A stretch of 64,000 nt of DNA from Azospirillum sp. TSH58. Its GTDB lineage: Bacteria > Pseudomonadota > Alphaproteobacteria > Azospirillales > Azospirillaceae. The stretch lies in the NCBI RefSeq assembly GCF_003119115.1, contig NZ_CP022367.1, positions 310,001-374,000 on the forward strand, given 5' to 3'. The translations under genes and the position numbers were made by a program. The notes under the pieces are model-generated. The model ran no database searches. It worked only from the letters and a program-made list of their open reading frames with translations, and had not been told where the DNA came from. Shown here in pieces: positions 16,597 to 26,436 of this stretch (within the stretch, counting starts at the first letter, position 1; the number at the start of each line of letters is the position of its first letter).

Positions 16597-18297
16597 TCAG
16601 CCGGTCAGCCGGACATAGACGGCCGGGAGGATCTCGGGCAGACGCTCCACCCGGTCGACCGGAAGCACGTTGCGCCGGCCGAAGACGCGGTGATGCGTCC
16701 GGGGATCGCCGCCCAGCGCCACGCAGACCACGTCGATGCCCCGCCCGGCCAGTTCCCGCACCGCCTTGCGGGCGTCCTCCACCAGATGGCGCGGATCGGG
16801 GCAGTCGATGTCGGACGGCTCGCCGTCGGTGACCAGCAGCAGCAGGCGGCGCAGGGTCGGCTGGGCGGACAGCGCCACGCCGGCGTGGCGGATCGCCGCC
16901 CCCATCCGTGTCGACCAGCGCCCGTCCAGCCCGGCCAGTCGCCCGCGCGCCGCCTCGTCGTAGGGCTCGGCGAAGCGCTTGACCGGCAGCCAATGCACCG
17001 CCTCCCGCCCGTCGGAGCGGAAGGCCGCCAGGGCGAAGCGGTCGCCGGCCGCCGCCAGCGCGCCGGCCAGCAGGTCGGCCGACCGGCGTTCGAGGTCCAG
17101 CACCGTGCCGTCCCCCGCCGGGTCGTTGACCGGATCGTTGGCCGGGTCGTTGGCCGAATCGTTGGTGGAGTGCGACGCGTCGAGCAGCAGCAGGACCGAC
17201 AGGTCGCGGCCACGCCGCCGCACCCGCTGGAAGACCCGGATGTCCGGGGCGTGGCCGTTGCGCCGGGCCGTGGTCGCCGTGATGCAGGCGTCGAGGTCGA
17301 GATCGTCGCCCTCCCGCTGCCGCCGCAACCGCTCCGGCCGCGCCACCACCGCGTGGCGGACCAGGGCGCGGACCCGCTGGACAAGGTGGGGATCGGCGGG
17401 CGTGTCCGGCGGGGGCCGCCGCTCCGGCTCGCACTCCACCACCTGGACGAAATCGGGCCGGTGCAGGCCGATGCGGTGGTCCCATTCCGAATAGCGCGCC
17501 ACCGGCCGCAGAGCGGCGGTTTCGGCGACGGCGAGCGGAGCCGGTGACGGTGGTGCCTGCGGCGGTCCGCTTCGGCGATGGCCCTCCCCCTCCGCAGGCT
17601 CCGGGCGAACCGCCTCCAGCGGGGCGTCGGCGTCGCGCGGCGGCTCCGGCGGGGTGTCGTACAGCCAGAGGCCGCCGTTGTCGTCGCGGTAGGCGGGGTC
17701 GACGCGGTGCCCCCGAACATTGACCTGAACCCGCGTCTTGCCGAGGTCGCCGGCCAGATCGCCGCCGAGCCGCAGGCTGAACTCCGGATCGTCCCAGCGG
17801 TCCGGCCCTTCGAAGAACCGGCGCTGCCCCTTGTCGATCCAGGCGTTGCCGTCCCGGTATCCGGGGTCGAACAGGGCCCGCGCCAGCCGTTCCAGCAGGT
17901 CCGCCGCCATCAGGGACGGGGACGGCTCGACGCGGTGGAACGGCGCCCACAGCCGCCGCAGTCCGGGAAGGCGCCGCATCGCCAGATGCTCGACCCGCGC
18001 GTCCTCGACCAGCGAGACGACGATGGTCAGCAGCGGCTTCAGCCCCTTGGTCGGCCAAGGGCGCGAGAAGGCCCGGTGGGCCCCGACATGCGCCAGCGCC
18101 GCCCGGTATAGCGTCAGGGAGGGCCAGACCGGCGGCAGTCGGACGAGGTCGGCGTCGAAGCGGCACCGCAGCGCCGCCGGGTCGCCCTCCCCGACCAGGG
18201 GCCGCAAGGGCGGATCGCTTCCCCACAACGCTGCCCCGTAGGCCCTCAGCCGGCGCTCGACGTCGGCCAAAGCAATGTCTCCGTCAACAGTGTCCAT
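16597..18297 (-). CDS. norD-like: NorD/CbbO-like von Willebrand factor A domain protein
   Basis: A 566-residue protein. The C-terminal third is a VWA domain with the MIDAS motif DASHS at residue 373 and later LLLVTDGEPSDID. The N-terminal part matches NorD/CbbO proteins, which work with MoxR-type AAA+ ATPases (NorQ/CbbQ) to remodel or activate a client enzyme. Just after the MIDAS loop there is a short NDP/NDS repeat. The gene begins 6 nt after the NorQ-like gene and is third in an apparent amiE-norQ-norD operon. No nitric oxide reductase or Rubisco gene is in the window, so the client is probably the amidase or an unlinked enzyme. Confidence 0.85.
   Translation of the reverse strand: MDTVDGDIALADVERRLRAYGAALWGSDPPLRPLVGEGDPAALRCRFDADLVRLPPVWPSLTLYRAALAHVGAHRAFSRPWPTKGLKPLLTIVVSLVEDARVEHLAMRRLPGLRRLWAPFHRVEPSPSLMAADLLERLARALFDPGYRDGNAWIDKGQRRFFEGPDRWDDPEFSLRLGGDLAGDLGKTRVQVNVRGHRVDPAYRDDNGGLWLYDTPPEPPRDADAPLEAVRPEPAEGEGHRRSGPPQAPPSPAPLAVAETAALRPVARYSEWDHRIGLHRPDFVQVVECEPERRPPPDTPADPHLVQRVRALVRHAVVARPERLRRQREGDDLDLDACITATTARRNGHAPDIRVFQRVRRRGRDLSVLLLLDASHSTNDSANDPANDPVNDPAGDGTVLDLERRSADLLAGALAAAGDRFALAAFRSDGREAVHWLPVKRFAEPYDEAARGRLAGLDGRWSTRMGAAIRHAGVALSAQPTLRRLLLLVTDGEPSDIDCPDPRHLVEDARKAVRELAGRGIDVVCVALGGDPRTHHRVFGRRNVLPVDRVERLPEILPAVYVRLTG
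17120..17168. repeat. 12-bp repeats encoding NDP tetrapeptide units
   Basis: Four imperfect 12-nt units (core gttggccgggtc) encode consecutive ND[SP][AV] tetrapeptides immediately after the MIDAS motif of the VWA protein. This looks like replication-slippage expansion within a surface loop. Confidence 0.75.
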
Positions 18298-18303
18298 CGC
18301 CGG

Positions 18304-19101
18304 TCAGAAGCAGGCGCCGACCGCCGCCGCCAGAGCGTCGCGCAGGTCAGGGTCGTCGGTCAGCGGCAGGACGATGGCCATGCGGCAGGCGGCCTCGGGC
18401 GCGACGCCGCGGGCGATCAGCCGGCCGGCGTGGATCAGCATGCGGGTCGACGCGCCCTCCTCCAGCCCGCGGCCGCGCAGGTTGCGGCTGCGCTCCGCCA
18501 CCGCGACGACGCGACGCGCCAGGGCCGGTTCGATCCCGGCCTCGTGGGCGACGATGTCGGCCTCGACAGCCGCCGCCGGATAGCCGAATTCCAGCGCGGC
18601 GAAGCGCTGCTTGGTGGATTCCTTCAAATCCTTCGCCACGCTCTGGTAGCCCGGGTTGTAGGCGACGACGAGCTGGAAGTCGGGGTGTGCGGTCAGCAGC
18701 TCGTTCCGCTTGTCGAGCGGCAGCGCCCGCCGGTCGTCGGCCAGAGGATGGATGACGACCGTGGTGTCGGCCCGCGCCTCGACGAGCTCGTCGAGGTAGC
18801 AGATGGCGCCGTGGCGCACCGCCAGCGTCAGCGGCCCGTCCTGCCACACCGTCCCGTCCGCCTCCAGCAGGTAACGGCCGACGAGGTCGGAGGCGGTCAG
18901 GTCCTCGTTGCAGGCCACGGTGACGAGCGGGCGGCCGAGCCGCCACGCCATATGCTCGATGAAGCGGGTCTTGCCGCAGCCGGTCGGCCCCTTCAGCATC
19001 ACCGGCAGCCGGTCGGCGTGAGCCGCCTCGAACAGGGCGATCTCGTCGCCGGCCGGGCAATAGTAGGGTTCCCGAACGATCCGGTGGGTCTGGAGCGCCA
19101 T
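18304..19101 (-). CDS. norQ-like: NorQ/CbbQ-type MoxR AAA+ ATPase
   Basis: A 265-residue MoxR-family AAA+ ATPase, the normal length for NorQ/CbbQ/NirQ. Walker A is KGPTGCGKT (about residue 37), Walker B is ICYLDELVEA, and sensor 1 is VVAYNPGYQ. RGLEEGASTRMLIHAGRLI near the C-terminus matches the CbbQ family. It begins 22 nt after the amiE stop and ends 6 nt before the VWA gene. Such pairs use ATP to insert metal or remove inhibitors from a target enzyme. The link to a nitrilase-fold amidase is unusual because that enzyme needs no cofactor. Confidence 0.9.
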   Translation of the reverse strand: MALQTHRIVREPYYCPAGDEIALFEAAHADRLPVMLKGPTGCGKTRFIEHMAWRLGRPLVTVACNEDLTASDLVGRYLLEADGTVWQDGPLTLAVRHGAICYLDELVEARADTTVVIHPLADDRRALPLDKRNELLTAHPDFQLVVAYNPGYQSVAKDLKESTKQRFAALEFGYPAAAVEADIVAHEAGIEPALARRVVAVAERSRNLRGRGLEEGASTRMLIHAGRLIARGVAPEAACRMAIVLPLTDDPDLRDALAAAVGACF

Positions 19102-19123
19102 GCCTCCGCCTCTCAGAAGGGGG

Positions 19124-20161
19124 TCAGCGGTGCGCCGGCTCGTCCCACGGGATGCCGTCGATCGGGCATTCGGGCGTGCCGACCGTCGGGCGGGTGAAGG
19201 ATTCCACCATGGCCCGCGTGCCCTCGGGATCGCTCACCCACTGGCGGTAGAAGTCGTAGGGACAGGCCGCCTCCCCCTTCACCCCGTCGTGGCTGTTGAT
19301 CATGCCGGTGTAGCCACGGTGGACCAGCTTGAAGAGGTGGTTCTCCGACTGTCCGTTCTTGCGGAAGTCGCGGATCAGCGACTTGGAGAGCTGGGCGTAC
19401 TGGATGCCGTACTCCTCCTCGCCGCATTCGCCGAGCGTGCGGCCGTCGAAGCCGACGATGGCGGAATGGCCGAAGTAGGAATAGACGCCGTCGAAGCCGG
19501 CGGCGTTCGCCACCGCGACATAGGTGTTGTTGGCCCAGGCCATCGCCTTGGCCATCAGCACCTGCTGGTCCTTGGCCGGATACATGTAGCCCTGGCAGCG
19601 GACGATCAGCTCCGCCCCCTTCATGGCGCAGTCGCGCCAGATTTCCGGATAGTTGCCGTCGTCGCAGATGATCAGGCTGATCTTCAGCCCCTTCGGCCCC
19701 TCCGACACATAGGTGCAGGTGCCGGGGTACCAGCCCTCGATGGGCACCCAGGGCATGATCTTGCGGTACTTCTGCACGATCTCGCCCTGGTCGTTCATCA
19801 GGATCAGCGTGTTGTAGGGCGCCTTGTGGGGATGCTCCTCGTGCCGCTCGCCGGTCAGGGAGAAGACGCCCCACACCTTCGCCTTGCGGCAGGCGGCGGC
19901 GAAGATCGCCGTCTCGTCGCCGGGAATGGTCGCGGCGGTCTCGTACATCTCCTTGGAATCGTACATGATCCCGTGGGTCGAATATTCGGGGAAGATCACG
20001 AGGTCGAGGCCGGGCAGGCCCGTCTTCATGCCGATCAGCATGTCGGCGATTTTCTGCGCGTTCTCCAGCACCTCCGCCTTGGTGTGAAGGCGCGGCATCT
20101 TGTAATTGACGACGGCGACGCCGACGGTGTCGGCGCTGCTGGTGATATCGCCGTGGATCAT
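19124..20161 (-). CDS. amiE: Aliphatic amidase
   Basis: A 345-residue nitrilase-superfamily amidase hydrolysing short aliphatic amides such as acetamide to the acid and ammonia. It resembles Pseudomonas AmiE from the first residues (MIHGDITSSADTVGVAVVNY) onward. The catalytic triad is visible: Glu in VIFPEYSTHG (about residue 59), Lys in YRKIMPWVPIEGWYPG (about 134), Cys in ISLIICDDGNYPEIW (about 166). The ATG at 20161 follows AGGGAG; a longer upstream frame is not supported. No amiR/amiC pair is present. It is followed closely by the NorQ- and NorD-like genes. Confidence 0.96.
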   Translation of the reverse strand: MIHGDITSSADTVGVAVVNYKMPRLHTKAEVLENAQKIADMLIGMKTGLPGLDLVIFPEYSTHGIMYDSKEMYETAATIPGDETAIFAAACRKAKVWGVFSLTGERHEEHPHKAPYNTLILMNDQGEIVQKYRKIMPWVPIEGWYPGTCTYVSEGPKGLKISLIICDDGNYPEIWRDCAMKGAELIVRCQGYMYPAKDQQVLMAKAMAWANNTYVAVANAAGFDGVYSYFGHSAIVGFDGRTLGECGEEEYGIQYAQLSKSLIRDFRKNGQSENHLFKLVHRGYTGMINSHDGVKGEAACPYDFYRQWVSDPEGTRAMVESFTRPTVGTPECPIDGIPWDEPAHR

Positions 20162-20420
20162 CTCGATCTCCCTTGCGTGACCGGGACATGGGGCGGCGCG
20201 CGCGGGAAGCGGTTTCGACATCCGGCTTCCGCATTGTTTTCGCACGCTTCTTCGTCCCGACCGATCATCGGGGAGCGGTCCTTTGACGGGAATACGCGAT
20301 TCCCCGTATGGCCGGTCACCCGGCCAAAGGCTCCGGCTGGCCCAGCGCGCGGCCTTTGGCGGCGGCGAAGGAAAGAACCGCGGGACGGCAGCCCGGCGGC
20401 CCTTTCCGCCTCCGCTCCGG

Positions 20421-21179
20421 TCAGACCGGGATCGGGTTCTCGGCGATGTAGCTGTTGAAGCCCATGACCAGCGCGTGCTCGTTCGGGCCGGCGTTGTCGC
20501 GCATCGGGCGGGCGCTCTCGACGATGGCCTCCTCCGCGTCGGTGGCCAGCGCCGCCATCGTCTGTTCGATGAAGGCGTCCAGCGGCATGGCGCGGGGGTC
20601 GTCGCCCTTCTTGATCAGGTCGGTGTTGACCCACGGCGGCGCGATCTCCTGCACGGTGACGGTGGTGTCGCGCAGCATGAAGCGCTGGGACAGCGTGTAG
20701 CTGTGCAGCGCCGCCTTGCTGGCCGAATAGACCGCCGTGTTGGCCAGCGGCGTGTAGGCGAGCACGGAGGTGTTGTTGACGATCACCGCGCGCGGCTGCG
20801 CCTTCAGATGCTCGATCAGCGCCGAGGTCATGCGGATCGGGCCGAGAAGGTTGGTGGTGAGGATCGACTGCGCCTGCGCGTCGTCCATGGGGCCGGAGGC
20901 GTCGTCGAACGGCATGATGCCGGCGTTGTTGATCAGCACGTTCAGCGTCGGGTTCTCGGCGATCAGCCGCGCGGCCACGGCCTGGATGTTGGCCGGGTCG
21001 GCGATGTCCAACTCGACGGCCTTCATGCCGGGGTTGGCGGCGGTCACCTCCTCCAGCAGGGCCTTGCGCCGGCCGGCGATGATGACCTGATTGCCCAGCG
21101 TGTGGAACGCCTCGGCCAGCCCGCGGCCGATGCCGGAGGTCGCGCCGGTGATGAAGATGGTGTTGCCGGTGAGTTGCAT
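20421..21179 (-). CDS. SDR-family oxidoreductase (DltE-like)
   Basis: A 252-residue short-chain dehydrogenase. The NAD(P)-binding motif is TGATSGIGRGLAEAF near residue 13. NNAGIMP follows at about 84, and the catalytic Ser/Tyr/Lys are in NNTSVLAYTPLANTAVYSASKAALHSY read in two parts: Ser within VNNTSVLAY, and the YSASK motif. It resembles the DltE/COG3967 group, whose substrates are poorly known. The ATG at 21179 is preferred because homologues begin MQLTGNTIFITG. It is flanked by 259 and 177 bp gaps, so it is probably a single-gene unit. Confidence 0.88.
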   Translation of the reverse strand: MQLTGNTIFITGATSGIGRGLAEAFHTLGNQVIIAGRRKALLEEVTAANPGMKAVELDIADPANIQAVAARLIAENPTLNVLINNAGIMPFDDASGPMDDAQAQSILTTNLLGPIRMTSALIEHLKAQPRAVIVNNTSVLAYTPLANTAVYSASKAALHSYTLSQRFMLRDTTVTVQEIAPPWVNTDLIKKGDDPRAMPLDAFIEQTMAALATDAEEAIVESARPMRDNAGPNEHALVMGFNSYIAENPIPV

Positions 21180-21356
21180 GGCTCTGTGTCCGTTCGGTTG
21201 AAAAAAGGCGAGCGGGCGCGGCGAGGAAAAGCAATGCCTTCCCAAGGAAACGCCGTCTCTGACGATGGAAAAGGCTACCGCCGCCGAAGCATCGCGGGAT
21301 GCCCTAGCCAGATGTAGGATATCCAGGTGTTCGGAAGGCCTGGCTCGGTCGGGCGC

Positions 21357-22310
21357 TCACTCCAGCGCCGACAGGCGGCCGCTCTCCACGGCGCGGCGGA
21401 CCACCTGCGGCGGCTGGCCGTAGGCGCGCAGGAAGGCGCGGCGCATGCGCTCGCGGTCGGCGAAGCCGGTCTCGCGGGCGATGACGTCCATGGAATGGCG
21501 CCCCTCCTCCATCATGACGCGCGCCGCCTCCAGCCGCAGATGCTCGACGGCCTTGGCCGGGGTCTGGCCGGTCTCCTGGCGGAACAGGCGGCTGAACTGG
21601 CGCGGGCTGAGATTCGCCGCCTCCGCCAGTTCCTCCACCGACAGGCCGTTCCTCAAATTCTCCTTGGCATAGACCAGCACCCGCCGCACCCGGTCGGAGC
21701 GCGGCTCCAGATCCAGCAGGGCGGAGAACTGCGACTGCCCGCCGGGGCGGCGCAGATAGACCACCAGCTTGCGTGCCACCTCCTTGGCGACCTCGGCCCC
21801 GAAATCGTCCTCGACCAGCGCCATGGCGAGGTCAATGCCGGCCGTCATCCCGGCGGAGGTCCAGACATGGCCGTCGACGCTGAAAATACGGTCCTCCTCC
21901 ACCTTCACATTGGGATAGAGGCGCTGCAAAGTCCGGGCGTGGTTCCAATGGGTGGTGGCGCGGCGCCCGTCGAGCAGACCGGCCTCGGCCAGCACATAGG
22001 CGCCGGTGCAGATGCCGGCGACCCGGCGCGAGGCCGCGGCGGCGTCGCGCAGATAGGTGAGCAGGCCGGGCGTGGATGGCGTGACCCGCAGCGAACCGAT
22101 GGTGACGGTCGTGTCGAAGACGCCGTCGCCGAACGGTTCGGTTTCGATGGCGAAGCCCAGCGAGTTGCGCACCGGCCCTCCCCGCTCCGACAGCACATGG
22201 ACCCGGTAGGCCGGGCGGTCGAGCACGAGATTGGCCATCTCGAAGGCCGACAGCGCGGCCATGCCCATCACCTGGAAATCGTCGAACACCACGAAACCGA
22301 TGGTGAGCAT
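21357..22310 (-). CDS. GlxA-family transcriptional regulator (DJ-1/PfpI plus AraC HTH)
   Basis: A 317-residue regulator. The N-terminal half is a DJ-1/PfpI-like amidotransferase fold: LTIGFVVFDDFQVMG, and CTGAYVLAEAGLLDGRRATTHW around residue 97. The C-terminal 100 residues carry two AraC-type helix-turn-helices (LSVEELAEAANLSPRQFSRLF and MDVIARETGFADRERMRRAF). GlxA-type proteins such as GbdR and CdhR usually control catabolism of nitrogenous compounds. The neighbouring SDR gene may be a target, but no operator was identified. Confidence 0.92.
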   Translation of the reverse strand: MLTIGFVVFDDFQVMGMAALSAFEMANLVLDRPAYRVHVLSERGGPVRNSLGFAIETEPFGDGVFDTTVTIGSLRVTPSTPGLLTYLRDAAAASRRVAGICTGAYVLAEAGLLDGRRATTHWNHARTLQRLYPNVKVEEDRIFSVDGHVWTSAGMTAGIDLAMALVEDDFGAEVAKEVARKLVVYLRRPGGQSQFSALLDLEPRSDRVRRVLVYAKENLRNGLSVEELAEAANLSPRQFSRLFRQETGQTPAKAVEHLRLEAARVMMEEGRHSMDVIARETGFADRERMRRAFLRAYGQPPQVVRRAVESGRLSALE

Positions 22311-22539
22311 GTCCCTGTCCGCCTCGCCGCCCCTGCCCTGTCCCGAAGCCGCAATCCCCGACCTCGAACCGCCGGGTGTTTGCGCGCTGGAGTCAGATTA
22401 TGCGGTGGCTCGCTTGGCTGGAATGTCAAAGACACCACGATTCCGGCCATGCCGATGGACCGGGCCGTCCGTTCTTGCCGGGATCGGTGGCCGGAATCGC
22501 GCCGCTCCCCCGGCCGGATGGCCGGGCGGGAACCTACAC

Positions 22540-23572
22540 TCAGGTACTGCCCGCTGGTTGCAGGGGAGACGCCTCCGCCCCACCCTCCGCGAAATGGCAG
22601 GCGACGAGGTGGCCCGGCGACAACGCCCGCGTGACCGGCGCCTCGCGCCGGCAACGATCGGCGGCGATCGGGCAACGGGTGTGGAAGCGGCAGCCCGACG
22701 GCAGGTCGTAGGGGCTGGGCGTGTCGCCGATCAGCCCCGGTCCGGAGGGGGCGGAGGGTCCGTCGATGCGTGGGGCCGCGTCGAGCAGGGCGCGGGTGTA
22801 GGGGTGGGCGGGCCGGCGCCACAGGCTGTCGCGGCCGCCCAGCTCGACGATCCGGCCGAGATACATCACCGCCACGCGGTCGGAGACGTGCTCCACCACC
22901 GACAGGTCGTGGCCGATGAACAGGAAGCTGACGCCCAGCGTGCGCTGGAGGTCGGTCAGCAGATTGAGGATCTGGGCCTGGACCGAGACGTCGAGGGCCG
23001 AGACGGGTTCGTCCAGAACCACGACCTTCGGCTCCAGCGCCAGCGCGCGGGCGATGCCGACGCGCTGGCGCTGGCCGCCGGAGAATTCGTGCGGCCGCCG
23101 CTGCGCCGCTTCCGGCGGCAGCCCCACCTTGCGCAACAGGTCGGCGACGCGCGCGCGCCGCTCGGCCCGCGTGCCGATGCCGTGGATCTCCAGCGGCTCG
23201 GCCAGCAGATCGCCGACCGTCCAGCGCGGATCGAGCGAGGCCGCCGGGTCCTGCAACACCATCTGGAGGTCCCGCCGCGCCGCGCGCATCCGCCGCCGCG
23301 AGGCGTGCGTGATGTCCGTGTCCCCCAGCCGAATGGTGCCGGCGCTGGGGTCGAGCAGCCGGACCACCGCCCGCGCCAGGGTCGATTTCCCGCAGCCGGA
23401 TTCGCCGACGATGCCCAGCGTCTCGCCGGGCGCTAGGTCGAAGGACACGTCGTCCAGCGCGTGGACCACGCCGCGCGACGTCCGGTACTCGACGGACAGC
23501 CCGCTCACCCGCAGCACCGGGGTGGCGGTGGAGGCTCCGGCGGTGATCGGCGCGGAAGCGGCGAGAGCGGTG

Positions 23573-23583
<11 letters not shown>
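22540..23583 (-). CDS. dppF-like: Dipeptide/oligopeptide ABC transporter ATP-binding protein (DppF-like)
   Basis: A 347-residue ATPase. Walker A GESGCGKST (about residue 55), Q-loop MVLQDPAASLDPRWTV, signature SGGQRQRVGIAR and Walker B VVVLDEPVSALD are all present. The C-terminal Cys-containing oligopeptide-type extension (GCRFHTRCPIAADRC) is typical of DppF/OppF and may hold an iron-sulphur cluster. It overlaps the upstream ATPase gene by 11 nt and is last in the operon. The substrate class (dipeptide, oligopeptide, nickel, glutathione) is not readable from sequence. Confidence 0.93.
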
Positions 23584-24576
<993 letters not shown>

Positions 24577-24580
<4 letters not shown>

Positions 24581-25458
24581 CGCCGCTCTCCCTTGGTGTT
24601 CAGCACGTCGTTCAGGCCGTCGCCCAGCAGGTTCAGCGCCAGCACGGCGATGACGATGGCGACGCCGGGGATGGCGGCGACGTGCGGATCGGTGCGGATC
24701 GTCTCGCGCCCCGCCCCCACCATGCCGCCCCAGCTGACGACGTTGGGATCGCCGAGGCCGAGGAAGGACAGCGAGGATTCGGTGAGGATGGCGGTCGCCA
24801 CCAGGATGGAGGCCGACACGATCACCGGCGCCAGCGCGTTCGGCAGGATGTGCCGGAAGATGATCCGGGCGTCGGACGCGCCGAGGATGATCGAGGCCTG
24901 CGCCAGCTCGCTGTTGCGCAGGCGCAGCACCTCCGCCCGCACCAGCCGCGCCAGCCCCGACCAGGAGGTGATGCCGATCGCTGCGGTGATGGTGGCGATG
25001 GACGGCTGCAGGATGGCGACCAGCGCCAAGGTGAACAGGAAAGGCGGGATGGTCTGGAACAGCTCGGTCACCCGCATCAGCGCCCGGTCGACCCGGCCGC
25101 CGTAATAGCCGGACAGCGCGCCGATGCCGATGCCGATCACCAGCGAGACCAGCGCCGCCACCCCGCCGATCAGCAGCGAGACGCGGGCGCCGTGGAAAAT
25201 GCCCGACGCCAGGTCGCGGCCCATCATGTCGGTGCCGAGCGGGAACGCGGCGTCCTCGCCCGGACGCAGCAGCGGCATTCCCGCCATGTCCAGCGGGTCG
25301 CCGGGAAAGGCGACGTTGGCGAAGGCGGCCATGGCGAGGATGCCGGCCAGCAGGATCAACCCCAGCAGCGCCGACGGGCGGCGCAGCAGCCGTCCGATGG
25401 CGCGGTCGCGGAAGTCCGTCCGCGGCGTGGGCAGGGAAACAGTGTCGGGAAGCGCCAT
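24577..25458 (-). CDS. dppC-like: Dipeptide-type ABC transporter permease (DppC-like)
   Basis: A 293-residue inner-membrane permease with the N-terminal OppC-type segment (FRDRAIGRLLRRPSALLGL) and about six helices. PLGTDMMGRDLASGIFHGARVSL and the cytoplasmic coupling motif EVLRLRNSELAQASIILGAS (the EAA-like loop) are family hallmarks. It begins 3 nt after dppB and overlaps dppD. Confidence 0.92.
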
Positions 25459-25461
25459 CGG

Positions 25462-26430
25462 TCAGCCGAGTTCGATGCGCGGGTCGAGCAGCGTGTAGAC
25501 GAGATCGACCGCGATGTTGACGAGGACCACGACCACCGACGAGCAGAAGAGGATGCCGAGCAGCAGGTTGAGGTCGCGCTGGAACAGGGCGGCGAAGGCC
25601 AGCCGGCCCAGTCCCGGCCAGGAGAAGACGGTCTCGACCAGAACCGCACCGCCGAGGATGGAGCCCAGTTGCACGCCGAGCGTGGTGACGATCGGCAGCA
25701 GGGCGTTGCGCAGCACATGGCGCCACGCGATGCGGCGGGGCCGCACCCCCTTGGCCTGCGCGGTGCGGACGAAGTCCTGGCCGTAGACCTCCAGCATCGC
25801 CGCCCGCATCAGCCGGGCGTAGATGGCGAGGTAGAACAGCCCCAGCGTCACCGCCGGCAGCACCAGATGCAGCGCCACGTCGCCGACCAGGGCGAGGCCG
25901 CTCAGGTTGGCCTCGACGCTGGTCATGCCGCCGACCGGAAGCCAGTCCAGCATGACGGAGAAGACGACGATCAGCATGATGCCGACCCAGAAGACCGGGG
26001 TGGCGTAGAACAGCAGCGCCACGATGGAGATCACCGTGTCGGTCAGCTTCCCCGCCCGCCGCGCGGCGAGGAAGCCGAGCGAGCAGCCGGCGACCAGCGC
26101 GAAGCCGATGGCGGTCCCCATCAGCAGCAGCGTCGCCGGCAGGCGTTGCAGGATCAGCTCCGACACCGGCAGCGACTGGCGGAAGGAATAGCCGAGGTCG
26201 AAGGTCACCAGATTGCCGAGATAGCGGAGGAACTGGACGTGGAGCGGCTGGTCGAGCCCGAACTGCCGCCGCAGCGCCTCCATGTATTCCGGCGTCGCCG
26301 CCCCGGATTCCCCCGCCAGCACCTGGGCCGCGTCGCCGGGCGCCAGATGCAGCAGGAAGAAGTTGATCAGCGCGATGCCCAGGAGGACGAAGACCACCTG
26401 GGCGGCGCTGCGCCTGAGATAGGTCAGCAC
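25462..26430 (-). CDS. dppB-like: Dipeptide-type ABC transporter permease (DppB-like)
   Basis: A 322-residue permease with about six helices, opening LTYLRRSAAQVVFVLLGIALINFFLLHLAPGD in two parts typical of DppB. RAAMLEVYGQDFVRTAQAKG is the conserved coupling loop. The start codon is GTG at 26430, 6 nt after the binding-protein stop. It forms the channel with the DppC-like protein. Confidence 0.92.
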   Translation of the reverse strand: MLTYLRRSAAQVVFVLLGIALINFFLLHLAPGDAAQVLAGESGAATPEYMEALRRQFGLDQPLHVQFLRYLGNLVTFDLGYSFRQSLPVSELILQRLPATLLLMGTAIGFALVAGCSLGFLAARRAGKLTDTVISIVALLFYATPVFWVGIMLIVVFSVMLDWLPVGGMTSVEANLSGLALVGDVALHLVLPAVTLGLFYLAIYARLMRAAMLEVYGQDFVRTAQAKGVRPRRIAWRHVLRNALLPIVTTLGVQLGSILGGAVLVETVFSWPGLGRLAFAALFQRDLNLLLGILFCSSVVVVLVNIAVDLVYTLLDPRIELG

Positions 26431-26436
26431 GGCGCG

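Noticed and set aside
20310..20400. A terminator between the SDR and amiE genes
   Set aside because: The arms gccaaagg and cctttggc are only 8 bp with a long loop and no T tract, so the evidence is too weak to list.
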